Shown here: positions 49,445 to 58,905 of the stretch, in pieces | How the letters are laid out: every line of letters begins with the position of its first letter | Numbering within the stretch: the first letter of the stretch is position 1 | DNA from: JBAIYU01 sp036763085 | GTDB taxonomy: Bacteria; Bacillota; Negativicutes; DSM-1736; Dendrosporobacteraceae | Assembly: GCF_036763085.1 (NCBI RefSeq) | Contig: NZ_JBAIYU010000031.1 | Location: forward strand, 62,001 to 126,000 | Length of the DNA: 64,000 nucleotides | Direction: 5' to 3' | The notes under the pieces: model-generated | What the model was told of the DNA's origin: nothing | Seen by the model: only the letters and a program-made list of their open reading frames with translations | The model's database searches: none | Translations under genes and position numbers: made by a program

Positions 49445-52147
49445 ATGAGAATTAGAACTAAGTTATATTACGGTCTAGGAATAATATTGACAATTATAGT
49501 TGCTATTTCCCTTTTTTTTATCCAGATGTTCAACGAGTTAAATGAGAACACTATTCAGATTGTCAATCATCGCTATGAAAAAGTTCGCTTAATTTCATCT
49601 TTTCGCTATGAGTTAAATAACTGGTCAAGAGAATTAAGAGGTCTTCCGGTAAATACTAATCCTCAATTAATGGCAGAGAATATAAAAATAGCCCAATCTT
49701 ATAAAATGAATGCCTACGTAGCTCTTGATGCCTTAGATAGATTCACTACAGACGAAGAATCGCGTAAAGCCGTTACAAAGATAAGAACTGTTCTATCAAA
49801 CTATGAGAAAATCGGAGAAGCAATAGTTTCGAGTGTGGATAGTGGGGTTAGTTACAGTCAAGTAAGACCAGCACTCTTCGAAGGAGCACAAGTCAGGTCT
49901 GACATTATAAGTGAATTAGATAAGCTTCAAAATGCAGAAGAGATTGCAATTAAGAACGAGTTAAATAAGTCGCAAGAAATTCATAATACAGCGGTTAGAA
50001 TCATTTATATGTGTGTAATAGCTGGTGTTTTACTGGCAATAGGGGTAACTTACTGGATAGTAGAAGCAGTGACTCGTAATCTAAATAAGGTGACAAGCGT
50101 AATAAACACTGCTGTATCGGGCAGTATGGAATATATGCCGCGAATTCATATTACAGCAAAAGATGAAATTGGCGAGATTGCAACTGCTTTTAATAAAATG
50201 GCAGATGAACTGGATAATCATGCTGAGCTTGAGCAAGAACAGAGCTGGCTTAATTACCAGGTCGCTGAAATTGTGAAGATGTGTCAGACTGCAACTGACT
50301 TTGATAGTTTAGCGAAATTGTTCTTACAGAATATTACGCCTGTTGTTGGTGCAAGTTATGGTGTTTTTTATCTTACAGAGGAGATAAATGGCGAGAAATA
50401 TCTTGTAAATATTTGCTCATTTGCTTCCGATAATCTTGACACACAGTTAATCAAGTATGGTGAGGGTTTAGTTGGGCAATGTGCTGTAAATAAGGAACCC
50501 ATAATGGTTAAAAACATCCCTGAAGACTACATAAAAATAACTTCTGGACTTGGTAAGGCTAATCCTCAAATGATAATGATTCTGCCTATTGAATTTGAGA
50601 ATGAGATATTAGGAGTTGTCGAGTTGGCTTCTTTCGGTAGTTTTGGACGGATTGAGCAAAAACTGCTAACAGAAGCCGCCAATTTTGCTGGAGTAACGCT
50701 TAGTATTATTAATAGTCGCATGCGTGTAGAAAACCTTTTAAAAGAGTCTCAAATCCAGGCAGAAGAACTTCAGGAGCAGTCCGAAGAACTGCGAACTCAG
50801 CAGGAAGAATTAAATGCACAGCAACAAGAACTTATAGCTATTAATGAGCAGCTCGAAGAACAATACAGCCAGGCTGAGATAAAAAGCCGGGAATTGGAGA
50901 AGGCCAAAACTGCTCTTGAGGAACATGCCAAGCAATTGTCACAAAGTTCAAAATATAAGTCGGAGTTTTTGGCAAACATGTCCCATGAGCTTCGGACGCC
51001 GCTAAATAGTTTATTAATATTAGCTCAGGTACTTACCGAGAATAAAGATGGCAATTTATCACAGAAGCAGATTGAATACGCGAATACTATTCAATCCTCT
51101 GGATATGACCTGCTGAATTTAATAAACGATATCTTAGATTTATCTAAAATAGAATCTGGACGGATGGAATTAAATCTTACCGAAGTTAAGGTAGAAGAAT
51201 TATGTGAAGATATAGGCAATTCCTTTAAAATAATTGCACGTCGTAAAGGGCTTGAATTCATTACTGATATTAATACAGATACTCCTACGTTAATCTATAC
51301 TGATGAGCATCGCCTTAAACAGGTCTTAAAAAATCTGCTTTCTAATGCTTTAAAATTTACTGAAAGTGGTAGTATACGATTGGAATTTAAACCGACTAGT
51401 ATTGATTTACTGCCTTCTGTAAAAGGTGAACGAAACATTGAAAATGTAGTTGCTATTTCTGTTATTGATACTGGTATTGGGATTGCAAGTGATAAACAGG
51501 ATATTATTTTTAAAGCGTTTAGGCAGGCTGACGGCACAACAAGCCGCAAATACGGCGGCACTGGCTTAGGCTTAACTATCAGTAGAGATATAGCTAAACT
51601 TATCGGTGGATTTATTGACGTGAAAAGCTCGCTAGGTCAGGGAAGTAATTTTACTCTATATATACCAAACTATGCCAAAGAAACTCATGTCGCAGTTGTC
51701 CATGAGGCTGCAGCAAGCCTAACTGAGACAAGTTCAATAGAATTTGACGATTTCTACACTCAGCAAGAGGTTCTTGAAGGTAAAAAAGTGTTAATTATTG
51801 ATGATGATATGCGCAACTTATTTGCACTTACTACTGCCTTAGAGAACCAGAAGATGGAGGTTTTAGTTTCAGAAAATGGCCAAGAGGGAATTGAAATATT
51901 AAAGGTCCAGCCTCATATTGACATAATTTTAATGGATGTAATGATGCCTGAGATGGATGGATATACAGCAATACAAATTATCCGTGATATCCCTAAATTT
52001 AAAGATATTCCGATTATTGCGCTTACCGCAAAGGCTATGAAGAATGATCGGGAATATTGCCTGCAGGCTGGGGCTTCTGACTACATAAGTAAACCCATTA
52101 ACTTGGAACAACTTTTGTCACTAATGCGTGTTTGGCTGTACAGATAG
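49445..52147 (+). CDS. Membrane hybrid histidine kinase (HAMP-GAF-HisKA-HATPase-REC)
   Basis: 900 residues; ATG 49445 after GAGAAGTGAG. N-terminal helix (7-29), extracytoplasmic four-helix-type region to about 178, second helix (180-203), HAMP (204-257), GAF (about 275-420), a long Q/E-rich coiled coil (430-505, QAEELQEQSEELRTQQEEL), HisKA with H514 (NMSHELRTPLN), HATPase_c (DTGIGI, GTGLGLTIS) and a receiver domain with D831 (ILMDVMMPEMDG). The layout, an MCP-like sensor fused to a kinase, is typical of kinases associated with CheR/CheB-like proteins. A cheR-like gene starts around its stop and a second kinase follows. Confidence 0.92.
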   Translation: MRIRTKLYYGLGIILTIIVAISLFFIQMFNELNENTIQIVNHRYEKVRLISSFRYELNNWSRELRGLPVNTNPQLMAENIKIAQSYKMNAYVALDALDRFTTDEESRKAVTKIRTVLSNYEKIGEAIVSSVDSGVSYSQVRPALFEGAQVRSDIISELDKLQNAEEIAIKNELNKSQEIHNTAVRIIYMCVIAGVLLAIGVTYWIVEAVTRNLNKVTSVINTAVSGSMEYMPRIHITAKDEIGEIATAFNKMADELDNHAELEQEQSWLNYQVAEIVKMCQTATDFDSLAKLFLQNITPVVGASYGVFYLTEEINGEKYLVNICSFASDNLDTQLIKYGEGLVGQCAVNKEPIMVKNIPEDYIKITSGLGKANPQMIMILPIEFENEILGVVELASFGSFGRIEQKLLTEAANFAGVTLSIINSRMRVENLLKESQIQAEELQEQSEELRTQQEELNAQQQELIAINEQLEEQYSQAEIKSRELEKAKTALEEHAKQLSQSSKYKSEFLANMSHELRTPLNSLLILAQVLTENKDGNLSQKQIEYANTIQSSGYDLLNLINDILDLSKIESGRMELNLTEVKVEELCEDIGNSFKIIARRKGLEFITDINTDTPTLIYTDEHRLKQVLKNLLSNALKFTESGSIRLEFKPTSIDLLPSVKGERNIENVVAISVIDTGIGIASDKQDIIFKAFRQADGTTSRKYGGTGLGLTISRDIAKLIGGFIDVKSSLGQGSNFTLYIPNYAKETHVAVVHEAAASLTETSSIEFDDFYTQQEVLEGKKVLIIDDDMRNLFALTTALENQKMEVLVSENGQEGIEILKVQPHIDIILMDVMMPEMDGYTAIQIIRDIPKFKDIPIIALTAKAMKNDREYCLQAGASDYISKPINLEQLLSLMRVWLYR

Positions 52148-52155
52148 GTGCAAAC

Positions 52156-53010
52156 GTGGAATTTAAATTAAATGAAGCTTTAAAATGTGAAATAGAAAAA
52201 ACTGAAATTGACCTTTTGCTTGAGGCTATTTATCGTGTATATGGTTTGGAGTTTCGTAATTACTCACAGCAGTTTATTAGAAGACGTATTTTTCGGCGGA
52301 TGATGGCAGAACGCCTTAACTCTATATCAGGTCTGCAGGAGAAAGTGCTGCACAATCCTGAGGTAATGGAAAAATTGTTTTCGGATTTATCTATTAATGT
52401 GACCGAAATGTTTAGAAATCCAGATTTTTTTAGGTCCTTGAGAACTAAAGTTGTTCCTAAGCTTCGGGAATATCCCTTTATTAGAATATGGCACGCGGGC
52501 TGTTCAAGTGGCGAAGAGGCTTACTCAATGGCCATTCTCTTGCATGAAGAAGGGCTCTACCATAAGACCAAGATTTATGCGACCGATATTTGTGACAAGG
52601 CTTTGAATAAAGCTAGACAAGGAATTATCAAATTAGAGAAAATGCAGGAATATACAAAAAACTACCATAAAGCGGGGGGGAATTGTGAGTTTTCAGAGTA
52701 CTATTCGGTAAAAAATAGTGAGGTGTTTTTCTCTCAAGACTTAAAGAAGAACATTATATTTGCTCAGCATAATTTAGCTACAGATCATTCTTTTAACGAA
52801 TTTCACGTAATAATATGTCGTAATGTTACTATTTATTTTAACAAGACACTGCAGGAACGAGTTTATAACTTGTTCAATCAAAGTTTAGGGAAAAATGGCA
52901 TTTTGGGGTTAGGGGATAAAGAAGTTTTGAAGTATTCAAGTATCTCTAACTCTTATGCTGAGCTTGATGCTGAGCAAAGAATATATAAGAAAATTAGCTT
53001 TACCGAGTAA
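52156..53010 (+). CDS. CheR-type protein-glutamate methyltransferase
   Basis: About 285 residues from GTG 52156, set by AGGTG 5 bases upstream; TTG 52132 is in frame and would overlap the kinase end. The N-terminal helical CheR domain (GLEFRNYSQQFIRRRIFRRM) precedes a SAM-binding CheR domain with NVTEMFRNPDFFR, IRIWHAGCSSGEEAYSMAILL, IYATDICDKALNKAR and HVIICRNVTIYFN. It lacks the C-terminal pentapeptide-binding TPR parts. It methylates glutamates on receptor-like proteins; no MCP gene and no CheB partner is adjacent, so its likely target is one of the flanking kinases (inference). Confidence 0.92.
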   Translation: MEFKLNEALKCEIEKTEIDLLLEAIYRVYGLEFRNYSQQFIRRRIFRRMMAERLNSISGLQEKVLHNPEVMEKLFSDLSINVTEMFRNPDFFRSLRTKVVPKLREYPFIRIWHAGCSSGEEAYSMAILLHEEGLYHKTKIYATDICDKALNKARQGIIKLEKMQEYTKNYHKAGGNCEFSEYYSVKNSEVFFSQDLKKNIIFAQHNLATDHSFNEFHVIICRNVTIYFNKTLQERVYNLFNQSLGKNGILGLGDKEVLKYSSISNSYAELDAEQRIYKKISFTE

Positions 53011-53037
53011 TAAAATTAACAAAGGGATGTTGCGATA

Positions 53038-55029
53038 GTGACTAAGCAAAAGGTTAATATTTTAATGGTTGATGACCATCCTGAAAATATATTGGCTTTA
53101 GAAGCAGTTTTAGCGTCTGAAGAATATAACTTAATTAGTGCGGATTCAGGAGAGCAGGCATTAAGGTATGTATTACAAGAAGATTTTGCTGTCATTTTAT
53201 TAGATGTGCAAATGCCTGGACTTAATGGCTTTGAAACAGCCAAGCTTATCAAAGCAAGGGAGAAATCTAGGCATATACCGATAGTTTTTATTACAGCTAT
53301 TAATCACCCACCTGACTATATAAGTGAGGGATATTCAGTAGGGGCGATTGATTATATAGTAAAGCCATTTCAGCCCAATTCTTTACGTTCGAAAGTAGAT
53401 CAGTTTGTTAAACTTCATAGAAAATATAAAGAAGCCAAGCAAGATAGTCAGCTGCTTGATACAAAAACAATCGAGTTAGAACAAACCAGTGCGCGTCTTG
53501 ATAGTATAAAGCTGGATCTTAGAAAAACTCGAGCTCTTGCAAAGCTTATTGCAGATATTGCATTAGACACAATTATAACTTTTAATTCAGCAGGTTATAT
53601 ACTGACTGTCAATCCAGCAATTGAAAAAATGTTTGGCTATAAAGCCGCCGATTTAGCTGGTGATCGAGTTGAAAAACTCTTTTTACAGTCAAATCAGCCA
53701 AGAAGCTCTGAAGTTTTGATTGCTGGTCAATCAATAAGTCTTTTGGCTGATAAAATAAGTGAAGTTATTGCAGTGCGTAAAAGCGGAGTAACTTTCCCTG
53801 CGGATATCCAAATACGTCAAGCTAACTTTGAAAATGACTGTATTTATGTTTGCTCTATAAGAGATATAAGTGAAAGAAAGCTTCAGTATGAAAACTTAGA
53901 ACGACTTGTTGAAGCTAGGACGTTAGAATTGCTTTCCGCCAATACAAAACTGCAGCATGAGATAGAAGAGCGAAAAATTGTAGCTGATAATCTAAGATTG
54001 TCGCAGGAACGTTTTCGGAAGATATTTGAGTCTAGCCCTAGTTTGATGGCGATAGCTTCATGTAAAGATGGAAGATATATTGACGTAAATGAAAGCTGGG
54101 TGGCATTTACTGGCTATAGCCGGCAAGAGGTTCTAGATCAAGTTGAAAATAAGCTGAATATAACATTTGTCTCGGGTCAACCTGATTTGGTAGATATAAG
54201 CTGTAACAACTCTTTACGAAATGCCAGAATTCGGTATTATACTAAGGCGGGACAAGTGAGAGAAGCACTTTTGTCACTAGAGAGCTTTGAGATAAGCGGC
54301 GAACAATGCCAGCTGTTAGTAGTTACTGATATAACGGAGCGAGTTTTTCTCGAAAATAAGATGGCCCGTTTTGACCGAATGAATTTAATAGGCGAAATGG
54401 CAGCTGGCATAGCTCATGAAATCAGAAATCCTATGACTACGGTACGTGGTTTTTTGCAGATGACTAAACAGCGAGGAAAACTCTCGCCATCACATATAGA
54501 CCTAATGATTGAGGAATTAGATAGGGCAAACGCGATTATTACCGAATATCTTAGCTTAGCAAAAGATAAACCAACCGATAGAAGGCTTCAATCCTTAAAC
54601 CAAGTGGTCGAAAACATTCTTCCGCTAATTCAAGCAGAAGCCATACGTTCGGATAAATTTGTTATATTTGACTCGAAGCCTTGCCCAATGCTCTACCTTG
54701 ATGAAAAAGAAATCCGTCAGCTTGTTTTGAACTTGGCATTAAATGGCTTGGAAGCTATGAGTACAGGCGGTATTTTGGAGATAAAAACATATATAGAAAA
54801 CAAAACTGTTATACTAGCAGTACAAGATCAGGGAATAGGTATGAAGCCTGAGTTGTTAGATAAAGTTGGAACCCCATTTTTTACTACAAAAGAACAAGGA
54901 ACAGGCTTGGGGGTTGCAGTTTGTTATAGCGTAGCAGCCCGGCATGATGCTAATATAGAATATGAATCCTGTGAGTTTGGAACGACAGTATTTGTTCGGT
55001 TTCGTTTATCAACAGATGCTGATAATTAG
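53038..55029 (+). CDS. Soluble REC-PAS-PAS histidine kinase
   Basis: 663 residues from GTG 53038 (AAAGGGA upstream), no membrane segment. An N-terminal receiver with phosphoacceptor D56 (ILLDVQMPGLNG) comes first, then a coiled coil, PAS 1 (about 170-285), a coiled-coil linker, PAS 2 (about 325-440), HisKA with H460 (GIAHEIRNPMTTVRGFLQM) and HATPase_c (DQGIGM, GTGLGVAVCYSVAARH). A receiver ahead of a kinase fits a phosphorelay in which the hybrid kinase at 49445 phosphorylates D56. Its kinase core is closely similar to that at 26104. Last gene of the module, ended by a terminator. Confidence 0.92.
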   Translation: MTKQKVNILMVDDHPENILALEAVLASEEYNLISADSGEQALRYVLQEDFAVILLDVQMPGLNGFETAKLIKAREKSRHIPIVFITAINHPPDYISEGYSVGAIDYIVKPFQPNSLRSKVDQFVKLHRKYKEAKQDSQLLDTKTIELEQTSARLDSIKLDLRKTRALAKLIADIALDTIITFNSAGYILTVNPAIEKMFGYKAADLAGDRVEKLFLQSNQPRSSEVLIAGQSISLLADKISEVIAVRKSGVTFPADIQIRQANFENDCIYVCSIRDISERKLQYENLERLVEARTLELLSANTKLQHEIEERKIVADNLRLSQERFRKIFESSPSLMAIASCKDGRYIDVNESWVAFTGYSRQEVLDQVENKLNITFVSGQPDLVDISCNNSLRNARIRYYTKAGQVREALLSLESFEISGEQCQLLVVTDITERVFLENKMARFDRMNLIGEMAAGIAHEIRNPMTTVRGFLQMTKQRGKLSPSHIDLMIEELDRANAIITEYLSLAKDKPTDRRLQSLNQVVENILPLIQAEAIRSDKFVIFDSKPCPMLYLDEKEIRQLVLNLALNGLEAMSTGGILEIKTYIENKTVILAVQDQGIGMKPELLDKVGTPFFTTKEQGTGLGVAVCYSVAARHDANIEYESCEFGTTVFVRFRLSTDADN

Positions 55030-55038
55030 GTTCGACCT

Positions 55039-55074
55039 AAAACCAAAGAGTCACTTAGACTCTTTGGTTTTAAT
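55039..55074 (+). terminator. Intrinsic terminator after the signalling module
   Basis: A 14-bp perfect stem (55039-55052 with 55058-55071), 5-base loop, T4. Confidence 0.9.
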
Positions 55075-55121
55075 ATGTCATAGCTCAAATCAACAGTAAT
55101 GTTTAATTTTGAGGTGGTAAT

Positions 55122-55502
55122 GTGATAATTGGTACAGGAATAGATATCATTGAAATTGATAGAATAGAAAAGGCTATACAGAGGGACAAGTTTGTTAAAA
55201 GGGTTTTTACCGTTAAGGAACAGGAGTACTGTAACAGCAGGGGTATCCAGCGTGCAGCCTCTTATGCGGCTCGTTTCGCTGGCAAGGAAGCCATCTTAAA
55301 GGCTTTTGGCACTGGTCTTGTCGGCGGTGAATTGTTGGATATTGAAATTTTACCAAATGACAAAGGGTGCCCTAAGGTGTCGCTTACAGGTTTTTTTAGT
55401 GAGTATGCAGCTTTACTAGAGGTTTCAGATATACATATCACCTTAACTCATGCACGTCTATATGCTGCGGCAAATGTAATACTTTGGGGAGGAAAAAAAT
55501 GA
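55122..55502 (+). CDS. acpS: Holo-[acyl-carrier-protein] synthase
   Basis: 126 residues from GTG 55122 with GAGGTGG upstream. It begins IIGTGIDIIEIDRIEKAI with the Mg-binding Asp of the AcpS signature, then FTVKEQEYC, ARFAGKEAILKAFGTG (second metal-binding Glu) and ITLTHARLYAAANVI. It transfers phosphopantetheine from CoA to acyl carrier protein. Its stop overlaps the start of the next gene (ATGA), a translationally coupled pair typical of Firmicutes. Confidence 0.95.
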   Translation: MIIGTGIDIIEIDRIEKAIQRDKFVKRVFTVKEQEYCNSRGIQRAASYAARFAGKEAILKAFGTGLVGGELLDIEILPNDKGCPKVSLTGFFSEYAALLEVSDIHITLTHARLYAAANVILWGGKK

Positions 55503-57049
55503 AGATAGCTACAGCTTCTGAAATGCGGGAGATTGATCATAAAGCAATAAATGAATTTGGAATTCCAGAAATTGTTTTAATGGAAAACGCCGGAGTAGAA
55601 GTAGTTAAGACTATTGAAACTATGATAGGTTCACTAGCAAATAAGAAAATTTGCGTTTTCGTGGGGAAGGGCAATAATGGTGGAGACGGTTTAGTTGCTT
55701 CTAGGCACTTAAGTAATCAAGGTGCAAAGGTGAAAGTTTTCCTACTTGGCGGTATAAATGAACTGCAAGGGGCAGCTAAAATAAATTATGATATTTTATG
55801 TAAAATGGGAATTGATATTGTCGAAGTCGCTAATGAAAGAGACTGGGATAAAATGAAAATTGCCAGTGCATTTGCTGACTGTTTAGTTGACTCTTTACTT
55901 GGTCTAGGTTACAAAGGCGAATTAAGTTCGAGTATGAAAAAAACAATTGGTATCATAAATGAAGCCCATAAGCCAGTAGTAGCTGTTGATATACCATCTG
56001 GTGTCAACGCTGATACAGGTCAAATAGCTACATCCGCTGTTAAAGCTAGTTACACTATGACTTTCGGACTTCCAAAACCGGGTTTACTCCTATATCCTGG
56101 GGCTTCGTTCGCTGGTGAAATCTTAGTATCAGACATTGGTATACCAAACTGCTTACTGACAGATGTTAATATTAGGCAGAACCTTATTACTGTTAGTGAT
56201 GTGCGAGCCAAGATGATAAAAAGACTACCAGATGCTCATAAAGGTAATTGCGGGAAGGTTTTAGTGCTCGCTGGTTCGAAGGGACTTACTGGAGCTGCAG
56301 TTCTTACTTCCACAGCAGCATTAAGATCGGGTGCTGGATTAGTAACTTTAGCAGTTGCAGAAACTCTGCATGATATATTAGAAACAAAGTTAACGGAAGT
56401 TATGACTGTACCTCTGCCGGATTTAGGCAATGGCTCAATCGGCAAAGAGGCTTTAGAAAGTATATTAGAGATTGCTAAGAAGTGTGACGTACTAGCAATC
56501 GGGCCTGGATTAGGAACGCATGAAGAGACTAAGACGCTTGTTCAAGAGATAATTTTACAATCGGATATACCTCTTATTATTGATGCTGATGCAATAACTG
56601 CAATTGCTTCATGTGGCGACATATTAACTAAGGCCAGTGCATTACCAGTGATAACACCTCATCCAGGTGAAATGTCTCGACTTATAGGATTATCGCCAGA
56701 TGAAGTGAATCAAGATCGTATATATGTAGCTAGGCAGGCTGCAGAACTTTTTGGAAGTATTGTTGTACTTAAAGGCGCCCGGAGTATAGTGGCATTTCCT
56801 GATGGAGAGGTATATATTAATATTAGCGGTAATGCCGGTATGGCAACAGGTGGAACTGGGGACGTATTGACAGGCATAATAAGCGCTATGGTCGCCCAAG
56901 GTTTAGATAGTCATACAGCTGCAATTATTGGTGTATATATACACGGTTTGGCGGGTGATATTGCTGCTAAATCGGGTATGATTGGGTTATTAGCAGGTGA
57001 TATAATAAATTCTATACCTTCGGCGCTACATGGAGCTGTAGAAGAGTGA
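55499..57049 (+). CDS. nnr: Bifunctional NAD(P)H-hydrate epimerase / ADP-dependent dehydratase
   Basis: 516 residues from ATG 55499, with GGGAGG upstream and a 4-base ATGA overlap with acpS. The N-terminal YjeF_N epimerase domain (residues 1-215) shows NGGDGLVASRHL and DIPSGVNADTG. The C-terminal ribokinase-like dehydratase domain (about 235-510) shows LVLAGSKGLTGAA, IGPGLGTHEET, VITPHPGEMSRL and NAGMATGGTGDVLTGII. Together they repair hydrated NADH and NADPH. Full length with both sets of motifs intact. Confidence 0.94.
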   Translation: MKIATASEMREIDHKAINEFGIPEIVLMENAGVEVVKTIETMIGSLANKKICVFVGKGNNGGDGLVASRHLSNQGAKVKVFLLGGINELQGAAKINYDILCKMGIDIVEVANERDWDKMKIASAFADCLVDSLLGLGYKGELSSSMKKTIGIINEAHKPVVAVDIPSGVNADTGQIATSAVKASYTMTFGLPKPGLLLYPGASFAGEILVSDIGIPNCLLTDVNIRQNLITVSDVRAKMIKRLPDAHKGNCGKVLVLAGSKGLTGAAVLTSTAALRSGAGLVTLAVAETLHDILETKLTEVMTVPLPDLGNGSIGKEALESILEIAKKCDVLAIGPGLGTHEETKTLVQEIILQSDIPLIIDADAITAIASCGDILTKASALPVITPHPGEMSRLIGLSPDEVNQDRIYVARQAAELFGSIVVLKGARSIVAFPDGEVYINISGNAGMATGGTGDVLTGIISAMVAQGLDSHTAAIIGVYIHGLAGDIAAKSGMIGLLAGDIINSIPSALHGAVEE

Positions 57050-57072
57050 TATACTATTATATATAAAAAAGT

Positions 57073-57101
57073 TTGACATTAATATATAAAAAACATATAA
57101 T
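57073..57101 (+). promoter_or_regulatory. Consensus sigma-A promoter of the ndoAI-ndoA operon
   Basis: TTGACA (57073-57078), exactly 17 bp, TATAAT (57096-57101): a perfect consensus promoter, the strongest in the window, 46 bp before the antitoxin start. Confidence 0.85.
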
Positions 57102-57146
57102 TTTTATTAGAGAGAGTGTGTGTGTGCAATCTGCGGGGGTGAAGGC

Positions 57147-57419
57147 GTGGCAGGGTTAAAAAGGATTATGATTTCTATCCCAAATAGCTTGTTGCAGGAA
57201 GTAGATGGTATTATTGCCATGGAGAAGCTTAGCCGCAGCCAATTTGTGCGAGATGCGATGCGTGTATATATTGAAGATCGCAGACGTAAAGCAATACGGG
57301 ATAACATGAGAAAAGGATATCAGGAGATGGCCATTATCAATCTGGCATTAGCGGAAGAAGGATTGCATGCTGATGCAGACTTTATTGAGATGCCCAGCTT
57401 CCTGGCGGAGCGTGAATAA
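57147..57419 (+). CDS. ndoAI: Ribbon-helix-helix antitoxin of the EndoAI/MazE type
   Basis: 90 residues from GTG 57147, placed by GGGGGTGA upstream; an earlier GTG at 57120 is in frame but has no better site. The N-terminal ribbon-helix-helix (KRIMISIPNSLLQEVDGI, SRSQFVRDAMRVYIEDRRR) binds DNA. The C-terminal tail (MAIINLALAEEG, DFIEMPSFLAERE) should wrap the MazF dimer. Length and tail match Bacillus EndoAI (93). Translated 3 bp ahead of the toxin gene and probably represses the consensus promoter at 57073. Confidence 0.9.
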   Translation: MAGLKRIMISIPNSLLQEVDGIIAMEKLSRSQFVRDAMRVYIEDRRRKAIRDNMRKGYQEMAIINLALAEEGLHADADFIEMPSFLAERE

Positions 57420-57422
57420 CAA

Positions 57423-57773
57423 ATGGTGGTTAAACGCGGGGACATTTATTATGCCAACCTAAGTCCGGTTGTTGGGTCAGAGCAGGGCGGTCTTAGGCCT
57501 GTTTTGGTCGTTCAGAACGATGTAGGCAATAAATATAGTCCTACTGTTATTGTTGCAGCCATAACATCGCAAATTTCTAAGGCGAAACTGCCAACTCATG
57601 TAGAAATCAATGCTAAAGAATGCAACTTAGAGAAGGACTCAGTTATTCTGTTTGAACAAATGCGTACGATCGATAAGCGACGGCTTAAAGAGAAGGTTAC
57701 GCACCTTAATGATGACGTTATGACTAAAGTCGACGAAGCTATTAAAATTAGCTTAGGTTTAATACAAATTTAA
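57423..57773 (+). CDS. ndoA: MazF/EndoA-type mRNA interferase toxin
   Basis: 116 residues, exactly Bacillus EndoA length, from ATG 57423. PemK/MazF motifs are intact: VKRGDIYYANLSPVVGSEQGG (catalytic Arg of the GSEQGG-RPVL loop), VIVAAITSQISKAKLPTHVE (second catalytic Thr/Ser) and QMRTIDKRRL. It cleaves single-stranded mRNA at short motifs (U^ACAU in Bacillus; not inferable here). Part of the conserved acpS-nnr-ndoAI-ndoA neighbourhood. Confidence 0.94.
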   Translation: MVVKRGDIYYANLSPVVGSEQGGLRPVLVVQNDVGNKYSPTVIVAAITSQISKAKLPTHVEINAKECNLEKDSVILFEQMRTIDKRRLKEKVTHLNDDVMTKVDEAIKISLGLIQI

Positions 57774-57784
57774 TTTATTACTTC

Positions 57785-57812
57785 ATAGGCAGAATAACTG
57801 CCTATTTTTTTT
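57785..57812 (+). terminator. Intrinsic terminator after ndoA
   Basis: An 8-bp stem (57785-57792 with 57798-57805), 5-base loop and a run of eight T. Confidence 0.85.
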
Positions 57813-58017
57813 ATTCTGGCAGAAAGCTGAAATTTCTCAAAAACAGGATAACTGCGACGGTTACTTCAACTTTGTTATAGACTCGGAACTCCTTGTTTTT
57901 GTTTAGAATTGTATAATAATTAAATTTTGATAGAATAGAGAGTGAGTAGTTTCTAATTTCGCCCAAGTACATCCTAAGGCGAATATAATCTAAATCTGTT
58001 TCAATTGGAGGAGAAAA

Positions 58018-58902
58018 ATGAATAGTTTAAATAAAAAGATCAGCCTTGCTACTATAATTATGATGCTGGCAATAATATTTTTGATTGGGTGCGGTAACGT
58101 TAGTCAGAGTACAGAACTAGAAAAACCACGTCCAAATCAGCTAATGATTAAGGTTATTGATATTGGTCAAGGTGATGCTGCACTGCTAAGAACTGCCGAA
58201 CAAACTATTCTTATAGATACGGGTGATATATCCGAGCGGGATAAATTGGTTTCTTTTCTAAAAAAGCAAGATATCAAAGTAATTGATAAAGTAATTATTA
58301 CACATCCTCATGCCGATCATTTGGGCGGTATGGATGCAGTTTTAGACAACTTTGACGTAAAGCAGGTCTATGACAGTGGCATAACTACAACAACCAAAGT
58401 TTATCGTCAATATTTAACAGATATAAAAAAGAAGAATATACCTTTCAAGGTCGTTACAGGCGGGGAGAACATTGATTTTGGCGGCGGAGTAACATTTAAT
58501 GTATTAGCTCCAGAAAAGCCGTTCATTGAGGAATCTGAGCTAAATAACAACAGTATTGTAGGTAAAGTTGCTTTCGGTAAGGTTTCTATGCTATTCACCG
58601 GGGATATTGAAAAAGAGGCAGAGGCTAAATTGATAAAAAACTACTCTCCAAAGTTAAAAGCCACAATACTAAAAAGTCCACACCATGGTAGTGAAACATC
58701 CTCTTCTATGGCTTTTTTGCGCGCTGTATCGCCAGAAGTAATAACTATCTCGCTGGGTGCTAATAATGACTACCATCATCCACATGCCAAAGTTTTGAAA
58801 CGATATAAAGAACTAAAGTCGCAGATTTTGCAAACTGACTTGGCGGGCACTATAACTATAGTAACCGATGGTCAGAGCTATAATATTACGAAGGAGAAAT
58901 AA
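58018..58902 (+). CDS. ComEC/Rec2-like metallo-beta-lactamase-fold lipoprotein
   Basis: 294 residues; ATG 58018 after GGAGGAG. A lipoprotein signal (IIFLIGCGN lipobox, Cys about residue 25) leads to a metallo-beta-lactamase domain: MIKVIDIGQGDAALLRT, the metal motif ITHPHADHLGGMDAVL (H-x-H-x-D-H), SMLFTGDIEKEAE and LKSPHHGSETSSSMAFL. It matches the extracytoplasmic domain of ComEC without its membrane channel. A nuclease or hydrolase role outside the inner membrane is likely; DNA uptake is not implied. A DUF3006 gene follows 3 bp later, a usual partner. Confidence 0.88.
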   Translation: MNSLNKKISLATIIMMLAIIFLIGCGNVSQSTELEKPRPNQLMIKVIDIGQGDAALLRTAEQTILIDTGDISERDKLVSFLKKQDIKVIDKVIITHPHADHLGGMDAVLDNFDVKQVYDSGITTTTKVYRQYLTDIKKKNIPFKVVTGGENIDFGGGVTFNVLAPEKPFIEESELNNNSIVGKVAFGKVSMLFTGDIEKEAEAKLIKNYSPKLKATILKSPHHGSETSSSMAFLRAVSPEVITISLGANNDYHHPHAKVLKRYKELKSQILQTDLAGTITIVTDGQSYNITKEK

Positions 58903-58905
58903 TAA

